The notes: a model not told the origin generated them from the sequence alone. Positions 42,790 to 52,521 are shown, numbered from the stretch's first letter. The stretch is 64,000 bases of DNA from CAZZBK01 sp964652155 (GCA_964652155.1 CAZZBK010000005.1:42992-106991); one strand, 5' to 3'. Translations and numbers: made by a program.

Positions 42790-45168
42790 CTACGGCATGG
42801 GCATCGGCTTGGGGATGAGTTGATCGGTCGCCAGGAGTTGCTCCCATTTAACGACCAACGGGCGGCGCTTGGCTTGCGTGTACTCGGGGCGATAGGTGAG
42901 TGTCTTGCCCGACACGCGACGCAAGTTCCAAAAGGCCAGCACGCGCATGTCAAGGTCCTCGTGATCGAGCGCTTTGACGAGCTTGGCCGCGTCTCCATCG
43001 CGGAGTTGCTGGGGCGAATACGCGGCCAACATGCGAAACAATTCGCTCCCTTTGGTGGGCCCGCGATGTGCTTCGAGCACCTGCCGGACGCGGGTGGCCA
43101 CGGTGGGATCCATCCAGATGGCTTCGCGGAGGGCATCGATTTGGGCGTCCCAGTTTTTCACCTGCGACTCGTCACGCAACGAAGCAACGAGCGCTTCAAA
43201 CTCGCCGATGCGCATCAGGCATTGCACGGCCAACAGCCGGACCTCGACGCGACGGTCGTCGGCCAACTCCTTGAGCACCACGGTCAAGGGGCGTTCGCGG
43301 CTGTCCTTTTCGACCACCGGCGCGGCGAGTTTTTCGAGATCCGTGCGGTCGTCGCTCGTGAGCCAGGCGGGCAGCACGGTGTCGGGGGTTGCTCCTTCGG
43401 CGCGCGCCACCCCGAGCGGAATATGCACCGGCCCTTTACGTGTCACCGGCTCGGGGTTTGCCGCGTCGGTCCAACGCACCTCGCCCTGCGGGATGTAGAG
43501 ATCGACAAGCTGCGGAGCGAGCCCGGCCTGTGGGTCGTTGCCGTCGATTTTTTGCGACTGCATGCTGATCGCGATGGCGGCGTCGGGCGTCAGGAACACG
43601 AACAGCCCTTGGCGCGTCGCAGCCCCAAAGCGGAGTTCCGCACCGGCCTGGCCATTGGCGCTCACGACCACGTTGCCGTACTGAAAGATGAGCCCGGGCA
43701 CCTGACGCGAATCGGGAGCGACCAGCTCAGCCAAGCTGCCGCCGCGCAACTGTAATCCCAGGCCGTTGCTGAGCGAGACCGAGGATTGATACGTGGGGAG
43801 CGAGAGGACGCGATCGCCGGCCATGACCTTGGCCTGCGGCGCGAGCCGTTGCCAGCCCCCCTGGCCCGACTCGACCATCCGCACAAGCACATTGTCGCTC
43901 GTGGTCACTTGCCCCATCGCCAGCACTTGCACGGGCGCGGCGGGTGGCGTCGGCGCGGGAGCTGCCGGCAACACCGGCGTCACGGTCACGGGAGCTGTCG
44001 ATGGCGCAGACGGGGTTGTACCGGGTGTCGGTGTAGCCGGTGACGTCGTGGGCATCGGAGTGGTCGAAGGGGGAGCCCCTGGAGCAGTGGCGGGCAAGGG
44101 GGGAGGCGCGGGGGCTTCGCTCGTCGATTTGGTGCTCGGAGCGGGAGGACTCGTGTCCTGTGGCTGCGACAGAGCAGGCACGCCCGGGGCTGGTGTGCTC
44201 GGCGTGGTGGGTGGAGTCACGGGGATTGGATCAGGGGGCATGGGCACCGAAGCCGGTGGCGCTACAGGCGTCGTACCGCCGACGGTCTTGGCCGGCTCGA
44301 CCGTGGTCCCTGATGGAACGTCGCCGGGTGTGGTGTCCTTTTGCGCGACGAAGGATCGCTTGATCTGCTCGACCTTTTCCGGGAACGCGATGGCGAGCGT
44401 CGCCACGATCGCGAGCACCACCGCAGCCGCGACGGCGGCAAATCGGCTCGACCGCGCCTTGCGCGGCGGCTCACGCAGGTATTCCGGAATATCGACCTTT
44501 TTCTGATCCCCCGTCGCAGCAACAGGCGTATCGCGCAAATAGTCAGGCACTTCCGGCTTGCGACGCTCGCCCAGCACACCGCTCCCCACGGGACTCGCGG
44601 TCGGTGCGTTCACCGCAGTCGCCGGTATCACGGCCGCTGCGACGGGGGCCACGGGCATGGTGGGCGTTGGAATCGGCGCGGGTTGCGGAGCGATCGGGGT
44701 CACGGCAGGTGACGTCGCCACCGATGGCGCGCTGACGACCGGAGTCGTTTCAGGAGCGATCGGCGTGTGGGGCGTGGTGTCGGCCAGGGCCAGCGCTCCG
44801 TACATCCGCTGTCGCGTGTCGGGGTCGATCGTCACGGGCTCGCCGAGCACGAGCGCCAAAATCTGATGCACCGATGCGAGTTCGGCCAATTGCACATCCG
44901 ATTCCAGGCAGATTTTCTCTAACTCCGGCACCCGTTCGGTCGTCAGTGTGTAGTCGAGGTACTCGCTGATCGAGTTGGGGTCGTGCCCCAAACCCTTGCC
45001 GAGCAATTTCGGAGCGCCGAGCCGCAGCCGATGCATGACGTCGCGCACGCGGTGCATCAGGTTGGTCGCCGCCTCGCTCGCGGCAATTTGGTCGCCGATG
45101 CTCTTGGCATCCGCCGGCTCCAGGCTCTGGTCCAAGTACGCAATCAACGCTCGCAAGGTGAGTCGCAT
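42790..45168 (-). CDS. membrane-anchored YLDxxLEP/HEAT-like protein (planctomycete family)
   Basis: 792 residues from the ATG at 45168. The N-terminus has two related segments, LRALIAYLDQSLEPADAKSI and ISEYLDYTLTTERVPELEKI, which resemble the anti-sigma-like putative zinc-finger fold without its metal ligands and recur widely in planctomycetes. A transmembrane helix near residue 260 (AAVAAAVVLAIVATLAIAFP) is preceded by a Pro/Ala linker. A second, very long Pro/Thr/Ala linker (about 290-410) leads to a periplasmic beta domain with FecR-like look (SLSNGLGLQLRGGSLAELVA) and a C-terminal HEAT-like region (RVEVRLLAVQCLMRIGEFEA). The layout is that of a FecR-type cell-surface signalling or wall-associated protein. 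Function unknown. Confidence 0.75.
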   Translation of the reverse strand: MRLTLRALIAYLDQSLEPADAKSIGDQIAASEAATNLMHRVRDVMHRLRLGAPKLLGKGLGHDPNSISEYLDYTLTTERVPELEKICLESDVQLAELASVHQILALVLGEPVTIDPDTRQRMYGALALADTTPHTPIAPETTPVVSAPSVATSPAVTPIAPQPAPIPTPTMPVAPVAAAVIPATAVNAPTASPVGSGVLGERRKPEVPDYLRDTPVAATGDQKKVDIPEYLREPPRKARSSRFAAVAAAVVLAIVATLAIAFPEKVEQIKRSFVAQKDTTPGDVPSGTTVEPAKTVGGTTPVAPPASVPMPPDPIPVTPPTTPSTPAPGVPALSQPQDTSPPAPSTKSTSEAPAPPPLPATAPGAPPSTTPMPTTSPATPTPGTTPSAPSTAPVTVTPVLPAAPAPTPPAAPVQVLAMGQVTTSDNVLVRMVESGQGGWQRLAPQAKVMAGDRVLSLPTYQSSVSLSNGLGLQLRGGSLAELVAPDSRQVPGLIFQYGNVVVSANGQAGAELRFGAATRQGLFVFLTPDAAIAISMQSQKIDGNDPQAGLAPQLVDLYIPQGEVRWTDAANPEPVTRKGPVHIPLGVARAEGATPDTVLPAWLTSDDRTDLEKLAAPVVEKDSRERPLTVVLKELADDRRVEVRLLAVQCLMRIGEFEALVASLRDESQVKNWDAQIDALREAIWMDPTVATRVRQVLEAHRGPTKGSELFRMLAAYSPQQLRDGDAAKLVKALDHEDLDMRVLAFWNLRRVSGKTLTYRPEYTQAKRRPLVVKWEQLLATDQLIPKPMPMP

Positions 45169-45302
45169 GGCACGGGCTCTCGCAATAAAATGAAGTCGCT
45201 CTGCCTTAAATAGTGGGGCTCTGCGGCCCAATCCGTGCAAGCTTTTGCCAAAAAGGGCAAAATACTTCCGACAACTCCCCGCATCCCGCTAGAATCGGTC
45301 GG

Positions 45303-45332
45303 TTGCCAGACTCGTATCGCTCGACGTAAAAT
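45303..45332 (+). promoter_or_regulatory. sigma70-type promoter for cbiET
   Basis: TTGCCA (45303-45308) and TAAAAT (45327-45332) with an 18-base spacer, 45 bases before the GTG start. Confidence 0.5.
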
Positions 45333-45377
45333 CTGCCTGGCTAAAGACAAACACGTTCCTGTAAGGATACACACCGC

Positions 45378-46625
45378 GTGGCCGCATCATCCAAAATCCA
45401 TATCCTGGGCATCGGCGACGACGGTCTCGACGGACTGACCACCGCCGCCCGCAAACTCATCGCTGAAGCGCAATTACTCGTCGGGGCCGAGTACACCCAG
45501 CGGCTCGTCTCCGATTTCCACGGTGAGCGGCTCATCGTCGGTGCCGATCTCGATCAGGTGGTCCGCGCTATCGGAGCCGCCGGCGGCAAGCGAGTCGTCG
45601 TGCTCGTCTCGGGCGATCCCCTCTTCTACGGACTGGCACGCTACCTCTGCGATCACTTGGGCAAAGACCGCTTTGTCGTGCTGCCCCACGTGAGCAGTAT
45701 GCAAATGGCGTTCGCCCGGGTGAAAGAGAGCTGGGAAGAGGCGTATCTGTCGAACCTGGCCAATCATCCGCTCGACGCGGTGATCGAGAAGATTCGCATC
45801 GCCGAGAAGGTCGGGCTGTTCACGACCGAAGCGATCACCCCGGCCCGTGTGGCTCGCGAGCTATTGCAGCGGCGGATCGATTACTTCTCGGCCTATGTGT
45901 GCGAGAACCTCGGCTCGCCCGACGAACGAGTGACGCAAGGGGAACTCAGCGAGTTGGTGTCGCAAGAGTTCTCGCCGCTCAACGTGCTGATTCTGATCCG
46001 CAAAGCGAATCGGCCCGACCGACCGAGCGAGGCCGCGGGCTTGCGGTTGTTCGGCAACCCCGACGAGGTGTTCTTGCAGTCGAAACCCAAGAAGGGGCTG
46101 CTAACGCCGTTCGAGGTCCGTTCGATGGCGCTGGCCGAGTTGAATTTGAACATGCGCTCGATCGTTTGGGACGTTGGCGCGGGAAGCGGCTCGGTCGCGA
46201 TCGAGGCGGCGCAGATCGCCTCGGCCGGCACGACCTACGCGATCGAAATGGATAGCGAGGATCACGAACTCATTCAGCAGAATGCCCGCAAGTTCGCGCT
46301 CAATAACCTGGTGCCGATCTTAGGCCGCGCGCCCGATGCCTGGACGGCGCTTCCCGACCCCGACGCGATATTTGTCGGCGGCAGCGGCCGCGAGATCAGT
46401 CGCCTCGTCGATCTGGCCTATGACCGCCTCCAGCCGCATGGCCGACTCGTGGCCAACGTGGGCAGCATCGAGAACCTCTCCGAGGTTCACAACGTATTGC
46501 AGCAGCGCACACCGAACGTGAGCGTCTGGATGGTCAACGTCGCCCGCGGCACGCATCAACTCGAGCGCGTGCGGTTCAACGCCCTGAACCCGACGTTTTT
46601 GCTGTCGGTCGTCAAGCCGGGATAG
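45378..46625 (+). CDS. cobL: bifunctional precorrin-6Y C5,15-methyltransferase (decarboxylating), CbiE-CbiT fusion
   Basis: 415 residues from a GTG at 45378 with AAGGA eight bases upstream. The N-terminal half is a tetrapyrrole methylase of CbiE type (ILGIGDDGLDGLTTAARKLI, VVVLVSGDPLFYGLARYLCD). The C-terminal half is a CbiT-type Rossmann methyltransferase with KKGLLTPFEVRSMALAELNL and the SAM loop WDVGAGSGSVAIEAAQIA near residue 264. The fused enzyme (CobL in the aerobic nomenclature) methylates C5 and C15 and decarboxylates the acetate side chain in cobalamin ring synthesis. No other corrin genes occur in the window. Confidence 0.93.
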   Translation: MAASSKIHILGIGDDGLDGLTTAARKLIAEAQLLVGAEYTQRLVSDFHGERLIVGADLDQVVRAIGAAGGKRVVVLVSGDPLFYGLARYLCDHLGKDRFVVLPHVSSMQMAFARVKESWEEAYLSNLANHPLDAVIEKIRIAEKVGLFTTEAITPARVARELLQRRIDYFSAYVCENLGSPDERVTQGELSELVSQEFSPLNVLILIRKANRPDRPSEAAGLRLFGNPDEVFLQSKPKKGLLTPFEVRSMALAELNLNMRSIVWDVGAGSGSVAIEAAQIASAGTTYAIEMDSEDHELIQQNARKFALNNLVPILGRAPDAWTALPDPDAIFVGGSGREISRLVDLAYDRLQPHGRLVANVGSIENLSEVHNVLQQRTPNVSVWMVNVARGTHQLERVRFNALNPTFLLSVVKPG

Positions 46626-46652
46626 GTTGCGACGTAATTTCGCGGCGCATCT

Positions 46653-46759
46653 CCCCCCGGCGTACGCCGCGTACCGCGTCTATCGCCGGGGGCTAAGCAT
46701 GTGTCGATCAACCCAACATTAGCCCCCGGCGATAGGACCGCAGGGCCGTACGCCGGGGG
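46653..46759. repeat. inverted pair of CCCCCGGCG(T/A) elements
   Basis: One element (46653-46696) starts CCCCCCGGCGTACG and ends TATCGCCGGGGGCTAA; a second, inverted copy is at 46719-46759. A third copy lies at 55653-55695. They sit between the convergent ends of cbiET and the DUF1501 gene. Confidence 0.75.
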
Positions 46760-46776
46760 TGATGACTCGCGGCGTC

Positions 46777-48150
46777 CTAAATCAACTCGCGCATCGGTTG
46801 GATGCCGCCGTCGACCAAGTAGCGGGGCGTGCCGCTGGGGTCGAAGACCCGCACCTTGCCCACGTCCAAACCGATGTTGTGGTACAGCGTGGCAAAAATC
46901 TCTTGGAACCGGACGGGCCGATCGACCACGTGCTCGGCCTTCGAGTTGGTGCGGCCGATGACTTGACCCGTCCGCATGCCGCCGCCGGCGAGCAGAGCGC
47001 AGCTCACCTGCGGCCAGTGATCGCGGCTGTTGTTCTGGTTGATGCGCGGCGTGCGGCCGAATTCGCCCCACACGACAACCGAGACATCTTTATCGAGTCC
47101 GCGTTCGTGCAGGTCGCTGACCAAGGCCGAGAGCCCCTTGTCGAGCCGGGGGAACTCTTCGCGCGACATGGGAAAATTCATCCCGTCGCCACCGTGCCAA
47201 TCCCAACGACTGTAGTTGAGCGACACAAATCGTGCGCCGGCCTCGACCAAGCGGCGGGCCACGCAGAAGTTCTCGATCATTCGCGGCGCGCCGTCTCGCT
47301 GAAAGTTCTCGTCGCTCGTGCCGTAGCGGGCCAGAATGCGCGGGTCTTCCTTCGACAGGTCGAGGGCGTCGGCCAGCTTCGAGTCGGTCAGAATGCCCAT
47401 CGCCTGCTGCGCGTACACGTCCATGCCGTCCATCGCGCCGCTGGCATCGGTGCTGCGGCGGAACGTGTCGAGCGATTGGCGAACTCGATCGCGGTCGCGC
47501 AACCGTTCGAGCGAGATCCCTTCGAGCACCATGCTCTCGGCGCGGCTGCGGGCTTTGGTGCCCACCAGGTTAAATGGATTCTGCGCGACTCCCAAGAAGC
47601 CGCCGGTACCGGGATCACCCCAGCGACGCTCGCCGGTCTTGTACATCAGCGCCAAGTTCGGGGGCACGGCTTCGTTCACTTTGCCTTGCAGCTTGCCAAC
47701 CCAGGCACCGGCCGTGGGCCAACCGCCGGGCGGCTGACGGTCGTTCTTCCGGTGACCGGTCATGCATTGGTAGCCGTCGTGGTCGCCACCGGCGTCGGCA
47801 ATCGAGCGGATGACGGCAAACTTGTCCATCATCTGCGCCACGCGCGGGAATAGCTCGTTGATTTCGATCCCCGGCACGTTCGTGGCCGTGGGTCGGAACT
47901 CGCCACGGAACTCAGCCGGGGCTTCGGGCTTCAGATCCCAGAGGTCGATATGCGACGGTCCGCCGGGCAGATAGATATTGATGATCGACTTGTGCGCGCG
48001 GCGCGCGGGACTGGCCGCCTCGACACGCAACGTGTCGTGCAGCGCGATCCCTCCGAGCGCCATGCCGCCAATCGTCAGAAACCCACGTCGACCGAGCCGA
48101 TCGCAACTCCCCTCACCGCTGACGGATCGATTACCTAAAATGGTCAGCAT
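46777..48150 (-). CDS. DUF1501 domain protein with Tat leader
   Basis: 457 residues; ATG at 48150 with GAGGAG upstream. Leader GRRGFLTIGGMALGGIALHD has the twin-arginine pattern. DUF1501 segments: IINIYLPGGPSHIDLWDLKP, RSIADAGGDHDGYQCMTGH, LNYSRWDWHGGDGMNFPMSR, VVVWGEFGRTPRINQNNSRD and QVIGRTNSKAEHVVDRPV. It is only distantly similar to the DUF1501 protein at 19253 and lacks an adjacent DUF1549/1553 partner; instead it is divergent from a heme-binding dehydrogenase. Exported, function unproven. Confidence 0.9.
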   Translation of the reverse strand: MLTILGNRSVSGEGSCDRLGRRGFLTIGGMALGGIALHDTLRVEAASPARRAHKSIINIYLPGGPSHIDLWDLKPEAPAEFRGEFRPTATNVPGIEINELFPRVAQMMDKFAVIRSIADAGGDHDGYQCMTGHRKNDRQPPGGWPTAGAWVGKLQGKVNEAVPPNLALMYKTGERRWGDPGTGGFLGVAQNPFNLVGTKARSRAESMVLEGISLERLRDRDRVRQSLDTFRRSTDASGAMDGMDVYAQQAMGILTDSKLADALDLSKEDPRILARYGTSDENFQRDGAPRMIENFCVARRLVEAGARFVSLNYSRWDWHGGDGMNFPMSREEFPRLDKGLSALVSDLHERGLDKDVSVVVWGEFGRTPRINQNNSRDHWPQVSCALLAGGGMRTGQVIGRTNSKAEHVVDRPVRFQEIFATLYHNIGLDVGKVRVFDPSGTPRYLVDGGIQPMRELI

Positions 48151-48347
48151 GAACGACGCTCCTCATCACGATACGGCAGGATAAAACTGGGGCGGGGATC
48201 AAGCACGGCGGGTGGTCAATGGACCTATCAGGCTCCATCGAACCAACACGGCGACATTCTTTGATGTTTCGATTTTACCCGGTTTTCGCTGGCTATCGCA
48301 AGAGCAAGCTAGCACCGCTCCATAATCGGCCCAGGGTTGCGTAACTG

Positions 48348-48376
48348 TTGTCATTGGAAACGGTTGCGGCGATAAT
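48348..48376 (+). promoter_or_regulatory. sigma70-type promoter for the heme-binding protein gene
   Basis: TTGTCA (48348-48353), 17-base spacer, GATAAT (48371-48376); five of six bases match consensus in each box. Transcription would start about 45 bases before the ATG at 48428. Confidence 0.6.
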
Positions 48377-48427
48377 GACCGGCGACCGATCGGTTCTTCC
48401 CCCCGCGATGCCTTGTCGAGATCCACG

Positions 48428-51400
48428 ATGCCCCAGCCTAAAACGTCTGCGAAACCGCTGTGTTGGCTTGCGACCATCGTCCTGCTCGCGTCAAGCACGA
48501 TCGATGCGACCGCCGCCGAGGTCACCATCGGCGATCGGGTGTTGAAGATTCCCGACGGCTTCACGATCGAGCAGGTCGCCGCCGCGCCGCTCGTCGAGCG
48601 GCCCATTGCCGTGTCGCGCGACGAACTCGGCCGGCTGTACGTCACCGACTCGGCCGGCATGAGCGATCGGGCCGACAAGCAACTCGCGGCCAAGCCGCAT
48701 CGCATCCGCCGCTTGGAAGACCGCGACGGCGACGGTCGCTACGACACGTGCAGCGTGTTCGCCGACAAGATGATGTTTCCCGAAGGGTGCCTGTGGCACG
48801 AAGGCTCGTTGTACGTCGCCGCCCCGCCGCAGATTTGGAAGCTGACCGATGTCGACGGCGACGGAGTCGCCGAGCAGCGCGAGGTGTGGTTCGACGGCAC
48901 GACACTCACCGGCTGTGCCAATGACCTGCACGGCCCGTATCTCGGTCACGACGGCTGGCTCTACTGGTGCAAGGGAGCGTTTGCCGAGCAGCGTCACACG
49001 CTGGGCAATGGCAAAGAGTTCGTCACACGAGCGTCGCACATTTTTCGTGCTCGGCCCGATGGCTCGGGTCTGGAACCGGTGCTGACCGGAGGGATGGACA
49101 ATCCGGTCAACGTGGCGTTTCTGTCGACCGGCGAGCGGATCCTCAGTTGCACGTTCTTTCAACAGCCCGCGGCAGGCATGCGTGACGGTTTGATCCATGC
49201 CATTTACGGCGGCGTGTACGGCAAGAAACACGACCCGATCTATGCTCACAAGATGACCGGCGATGTGATGCCCGTCCTTTCGCATCAAGGGGCAGCCGCG
49301 CCGTGCGGGTTGATCGCCGGCAGCGAGCAACTCTTTGGCGGCGGCCACCTCGACAATCTGTTCGCCTGCTACTTCAACTTGCACAAAGTTGTGCGGCACA
49401 TCCTGGAGCCCAACGGGCCGACGTACAAGGCACGCGACATGGACCTCGTGGCCTGCGATCACCCGGACTTTCATCCCACCGACGTGTTTGAAGACGCCGA
49501 CGGCTCGTTGCTCATTGTCGACACGGGTGGCTGGTACAAGATGTGTTGCCCCACCTCGCAACTCGCCAAGCCCGACGTGCTCGGGTCGATCTACCGCTTG
49601 CGTAAGGTTGGCCAACCGCAGATCGACGATCCGCTGGGATTAAAACTCGCTTGGGACAAGCTTAATGAAGAAGCGCTCGCCCGGCTGCTCGGGGACTCGC
49701 GATTGTTCGTGCAGCGGCGCGCGACGGCCGAGCTGCGCAAGCGTGGCGATGCGGCAGCACATGCGTTGGCGCAAGTGATCCGATTGCAACAGGACAGCGC
49801 CACGCGGCGCCGAACGGTCTGGGCGTCGGCCTCGTTGGACGTGCCCAAGGCGCGTGACGTGGCGCGATTGGCCCTCGACGATCGTGACCCGAGCGTGGCC
49901 CAGGTTGCTGCACACGTCGCGGGCTTGCGACGTGATCAACAGGCCATCGCACCGCTCCTGAAAGGGCTGGCTCTCTCAGATGCCGCAGTGTCTCGCGCCG
50001 CCGTCGAAGCGTTGGGGAGACTGGGTGATCCGCTGCTCGTTCCTTCGCTATTCGCGGCGGTCAAGCAACTGGGACCATTCTCTCCAGGGGCCAGCGGCGC
50101 ACCGATCGACGATGCCGTGCGGGTCAGCGAACACGCGTTGATCTACGCATTGATCGAGATTGGCAATGCTGCGGCAATCAAGTCCGCCATGACATCCGCT
50201 CAACCGCAGGGGCGTCGCGCGGCGCTCGTGGCGCTGGATCAAATCGAAGGCGAGCACCTCAATAGCCGCGACGTGATCGCGTTGCTTGACGACAAGAATC
50301 CGATTCTGAAACGGACCGCCGCGTGGATCGTCTCGCATCGGCCGCAATGGGGCAACGAGCTGGTCGACTACTTCCGCCAGCGACTCGCCACGCCGCCGAG
50401 CGACGTCGATGTGCAGGCCGAGTTAACGACGCAACTGGCTCAATTGGCAAAATCTCCGGCGATTCAGGGATTAATTACTGAGACGCTCCGCGACGCGCGG
50501 CAACGTGAAGCGCGGTTGATCGTCTTGCGGGCGATGTCCGAGGCCGGTTTCACGGTCGTCCCCTCGCCGTGGCTCGACGAGTTGGCACCGCTCCTCTCGA
50601 CGAACGATCCGCTGTTGCTCCAGCAGGGCGTCGCGGTGGCGCGGCAATTGCCCCAGCCCAAGGGTGGGCACGCCGCGCTGCGGCAAGCTCTGTTCGAGGT
50701 CGGCCGGCGCAGCGGTGTGCCGCTGTCGGTCCGGCTCGAAGCGCTGGTCGTGCTCGGCGCGTTGGGGCAGCTCGAGCCGGCGCTGTTCAGCGATCTGCTC
50801 GCGCACATTGGCCCCGACGAGTCGCTCGATGTCCGCAGCAGCGCCGCGACGGTGTTGGGCAAGGCGGCCCTCTCCGTCGAGCAGCAGCAGGCGTTGTTGG
50901 AGCAGCTCAAGGAGGTTGGCCCACTCGAACTGCCCAAGCTGTTGGGAGCGTTTGAACGTCACGCGACCGAACCGCTTGGGATGAAATTGTTCGACACGCT
51001 GGGCCAGTCGGTTGGCGTGCGCGGGCTCAGGGTCGACCTGATCCGACCGCTGCTGGCCAAGTATCCGGCGTCAGTTCAAGAGTCGGGCCAGCGGTTGATC
51101 GCGCTGCTCAACGCCAGCGCCGCGCAACAGGCCGCGCAGCTCGAAGCCTTGCTCGCCGCATTGCCCCCGGGAGACGCCAACCGCGGGCACGTGGTCTTCA
51201 CCAATAAGAAGATCGCCTGCGTGCAGTGTCATACGATCGGCTATCACGGTGGCAAGTTGGGACCCGACCTGACAAACATCGGCAAGGTCCGCAATGATCG
51301 CGATCTGCTCGAAGCCATCATCTTCCCGAGCGCCAGTTTCGTGCGCAGTTACGAGAGCGTGCTGGTCGCGATGGACGACGGCCGCACCTTCACCGGGATC

Positions 51401-51589
51401 GTCGTCAAGGAAACGAGCACCGAGTTGGTGCTGGCCACGGGCCCGCAACAATTTCAGCCGCTGCTTCGCAGCGAGATCGAGGAAATGCAGCCGGGGAACG
51501 TCTCGCTGATGCCGCAAGGGATCGACAAGATTCTTAACCCGCAGGAGATCGCCGACCTGATCGCGTTTTTGAAGAACGCGCCAAAGTAA
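48428..51589 (+). CDS. PVC-type heme-binding CxxCH dehydrogenase-like protein
   Basis: 1053 residues from the ATG at 48428, which opens a signal peptide (PLCWLATIVLLASSTIDATA); a TTG five codons upstream is less likely. The order is: a dehydrogenase-like propeller (FTIEQVAAAPLVERPIAVSR, RRLEDRDGDGRYDTCSVFAD, KLTDVDGDGVAEQREVWFDG; about residues 30-400), a HEAT-like helical region (about 420-890), and the heme-c motif ACVQCHTIGYHGGKLGPDLT near residue 930 with the conserved VVKETSTELVLATGP-type strand and MPQGIDKILNPQEIADLIAF tail. Same family as the protein at 8646 but without the C-terminal PA14-like extension and without an SGNH partner. Presumed periplasmic oxidoreductase. Confidence 0.9.
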   Translation: MPQPKTSAKPLCWLATIVLLASSTIDATAAEVTIGDRVLKIPDGFTIEQVAAAPLVERPIAVSRDELGRLYVTDSAGMSDRADKQLAAKPHRIRRLEDRDGDGRYDTCSVFADKMMFPEGCLWHEGSLYVAAPPQIWKLTDVDGDGVAEQREVWFDGTTLTGCANDLHGPYLGHDGWLYWCKGAFAEQRHTLGNGKEFVTRASHIFRARPDGSGLEPVLTGGMDNPVNVAFLSTGERILSCTFFQQPAAGMRDGLIHAIYGGVYGKKHDPIYAHKMTGDVMPVLSHQGAAAPCGLIAGSEQLFGGGHLDNLFACYFNLHKVVRHILEPNGPTYKARDMDLVACDHPDFHPTDVFEDADGSLLIVDTGGWYKMCCPTSQLAKPDVLGSIYRLRKVGQPQIDDPLGLKLAWDKLNEEALARLLGDSRLFVQRRATAELRKRGDAAAHALAQVIRLQQDSATRRRTVWASASLDVPKARDVARLALDDRDPSVAQVAAHVAGLRRDQQAIAPLLKGLALSDAAVSRAAVEALGRLGDPLLVPSLFAAVKQLGPFSPGASGAPIDDAVRVSEHALIYALIEIGNAAAIKSAMTSAQPQGRRAALVALDQIEGEHLNSRDVIALLDDKNPILKRTAAWIVSHRPQWGNELVDYFRQRLATPPSDVDVQAELTTQLAQLAKSPAIQGLITETLRDARQREARLIVLRAMSEAGFTVVPSPWLDELAPLLSTNDPLLLQQGVAVARQLPQPKGGHAALRQALFEVGRRSGVPLSVRLEALVVLGALGQLEPALFSDLLAHIGPDESLDVRSSAATVLGKAALSVEQQQALLEQLKEVGPLELPKLLGAFERHATEPLGMKLFDTLGQSVGVRGLRVDLIRPLLAKYPASVQESGQRLIALLNASAAQQAAQLEALLAALPPGDANRGHVVFTNKKIACVQCHTIGYHGGKLGPDLTNIGKVRNDRDLLEAIIFPSASFVRSYESVLVAMDDGRTFTGIVVKETSTELVLATGPQQFQPLLRSEIEEMQPGNVSLMPQGIDKILNPQEIADLIAFLKNAPK

Positions 51590-51600
51590 AATAGGAGCAG

Positions 51601-51766
51601 GGAACCACGGATGAACACGGATAAACACGGATGAGGATGAAGGAAACAAAAAGGACCACTCATCGTTTGCACTTCAAAGTTCCCTGGTGATTTGTTTATC
51701 TCTTCACTCCTGTCTCTCGTCTCCAGTCTTTCTCATCGGTGTTTATCCGTGTTCATCCGTGGTTCC
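51601..51766. repeat. 33-bp inverted repeat of the CACGGATGAACACGGAT type
   Basis: Left arm 51601-51633 and right arm 51734-51766 are inverted copies with one mismatch. A related single arm is at 12173-12202. It fills the intergenic space between convergent genes; no gene is seen inside. Confidence 0.85.
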
Positions 51767-51776
51767 TTTTCCTTCT

Positions 51777-52460
51777 CTATTTCGTTTCGAATTTGAAGTT
51801 CCGGTACCAGACTTCGCTGCCGTGATCGGTGAGCATGATCTTGCCTCGCGGGTTTTGGGCAAAGCCGGGCTTGTCGTTGAACTTGCTCTGCTTAATGCGT
51901 CGTTCCCACTCGGCGTCGCCGACGGTGGCCGCGACGATGAGCTTGCCGTTGAGCCAGTGCTCGATGCGGTCTCCGCGCACCACGATCCGCGCGGTGTTAT
52001 ATTCGCCGCTCGGGCGGAGCGTTTTCTGATCGTTGGGTTCGTACAGGTCGTAGAGCGCGCCGGCGCTGTTCTTGTCCTGGACTTTTTTCGCCGTTCCGTC
52101 GTCATAGATCTGATACTCACAGCCCAGCAGGCGACCGTCGTAGCTGCGGACCCGGTACTTGATGCCGCTATTGCCGCGCGGAGCAATCTTCCACTCGAAC
52201 GACAAGTCGAAGTCGCCAAACTCCTCGGCGGTGACAATGTTGCCGCCGCGCGGGCCACCCTTGCTCAAGTGAATTACGCCGTCGACGATCTCCCAGCCCG
52301 CGGCGACTGGCTTGCCGTCGCCGGTCGTCCAGCCCGCGAGCGATTGACCATCGAATGGCGAAGGGAGTTTGGTTTTGGTCGCGTCCTCAGCCCTTGCCAG
52401 TGGACTGATCGAGGCGATGAGTGCGAACAGAGCGGCCGAGCAAATCATTCGACGGAGCAT
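51777..52460 (-). CDS. DUF1080 (3-keto-disaccharide hydrolase-like) secreted protein
   Basis: 227 residues from the ATG at 52460; the frame runs further upstream but only into the ROK gene. Signal peptide (ICSAALFALIASISPLARAE). DUF1080 hallmarks: PSPFDGQSLAGWTTGDGKPV, WEIVDGVIHLSKGGPRGGNI, FDLSFEWKIAPRGNSGIKYR, LGCEYQIYDDG and IMLTDHGSEVWYRNFKF. The fold is a concanavalin-like jelly roll; some relatives cleave 3-keto-glycosides made by Gfo/Idh/MocA oxidases. It follows ROK by 61 bases in the same direction, so probably one operon with SIS and ROK. Confidence 0.92.
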   Translation of the reverse strand: MLRRMICSAALFALIASISPLARAEDATKTKLPSPFDGQSLAGWTTGDGKPVAAGWEIVDGVIHLSKGGPRGGNIVTAEEFGDFDLSFEWKIAPRGNSGIKYRVRSYDGRLLGCEYQIYDDGTAKKVQDKNSAGALYDLYEPNDQKTLRPSGEYNTARIVVRGDRIEHWLNGKLIVAATVGDAEWERRIKQSKFNDKPGFAQNPRGKIMLTDHGSEVWYRNFKFETK

Positions 52461-52521
52461 GACAAGGGTTCCGTATCGGGTGAGGAAACAATAGGCTGCT
52501 ATCGTACCATGCCGCGCGGCG

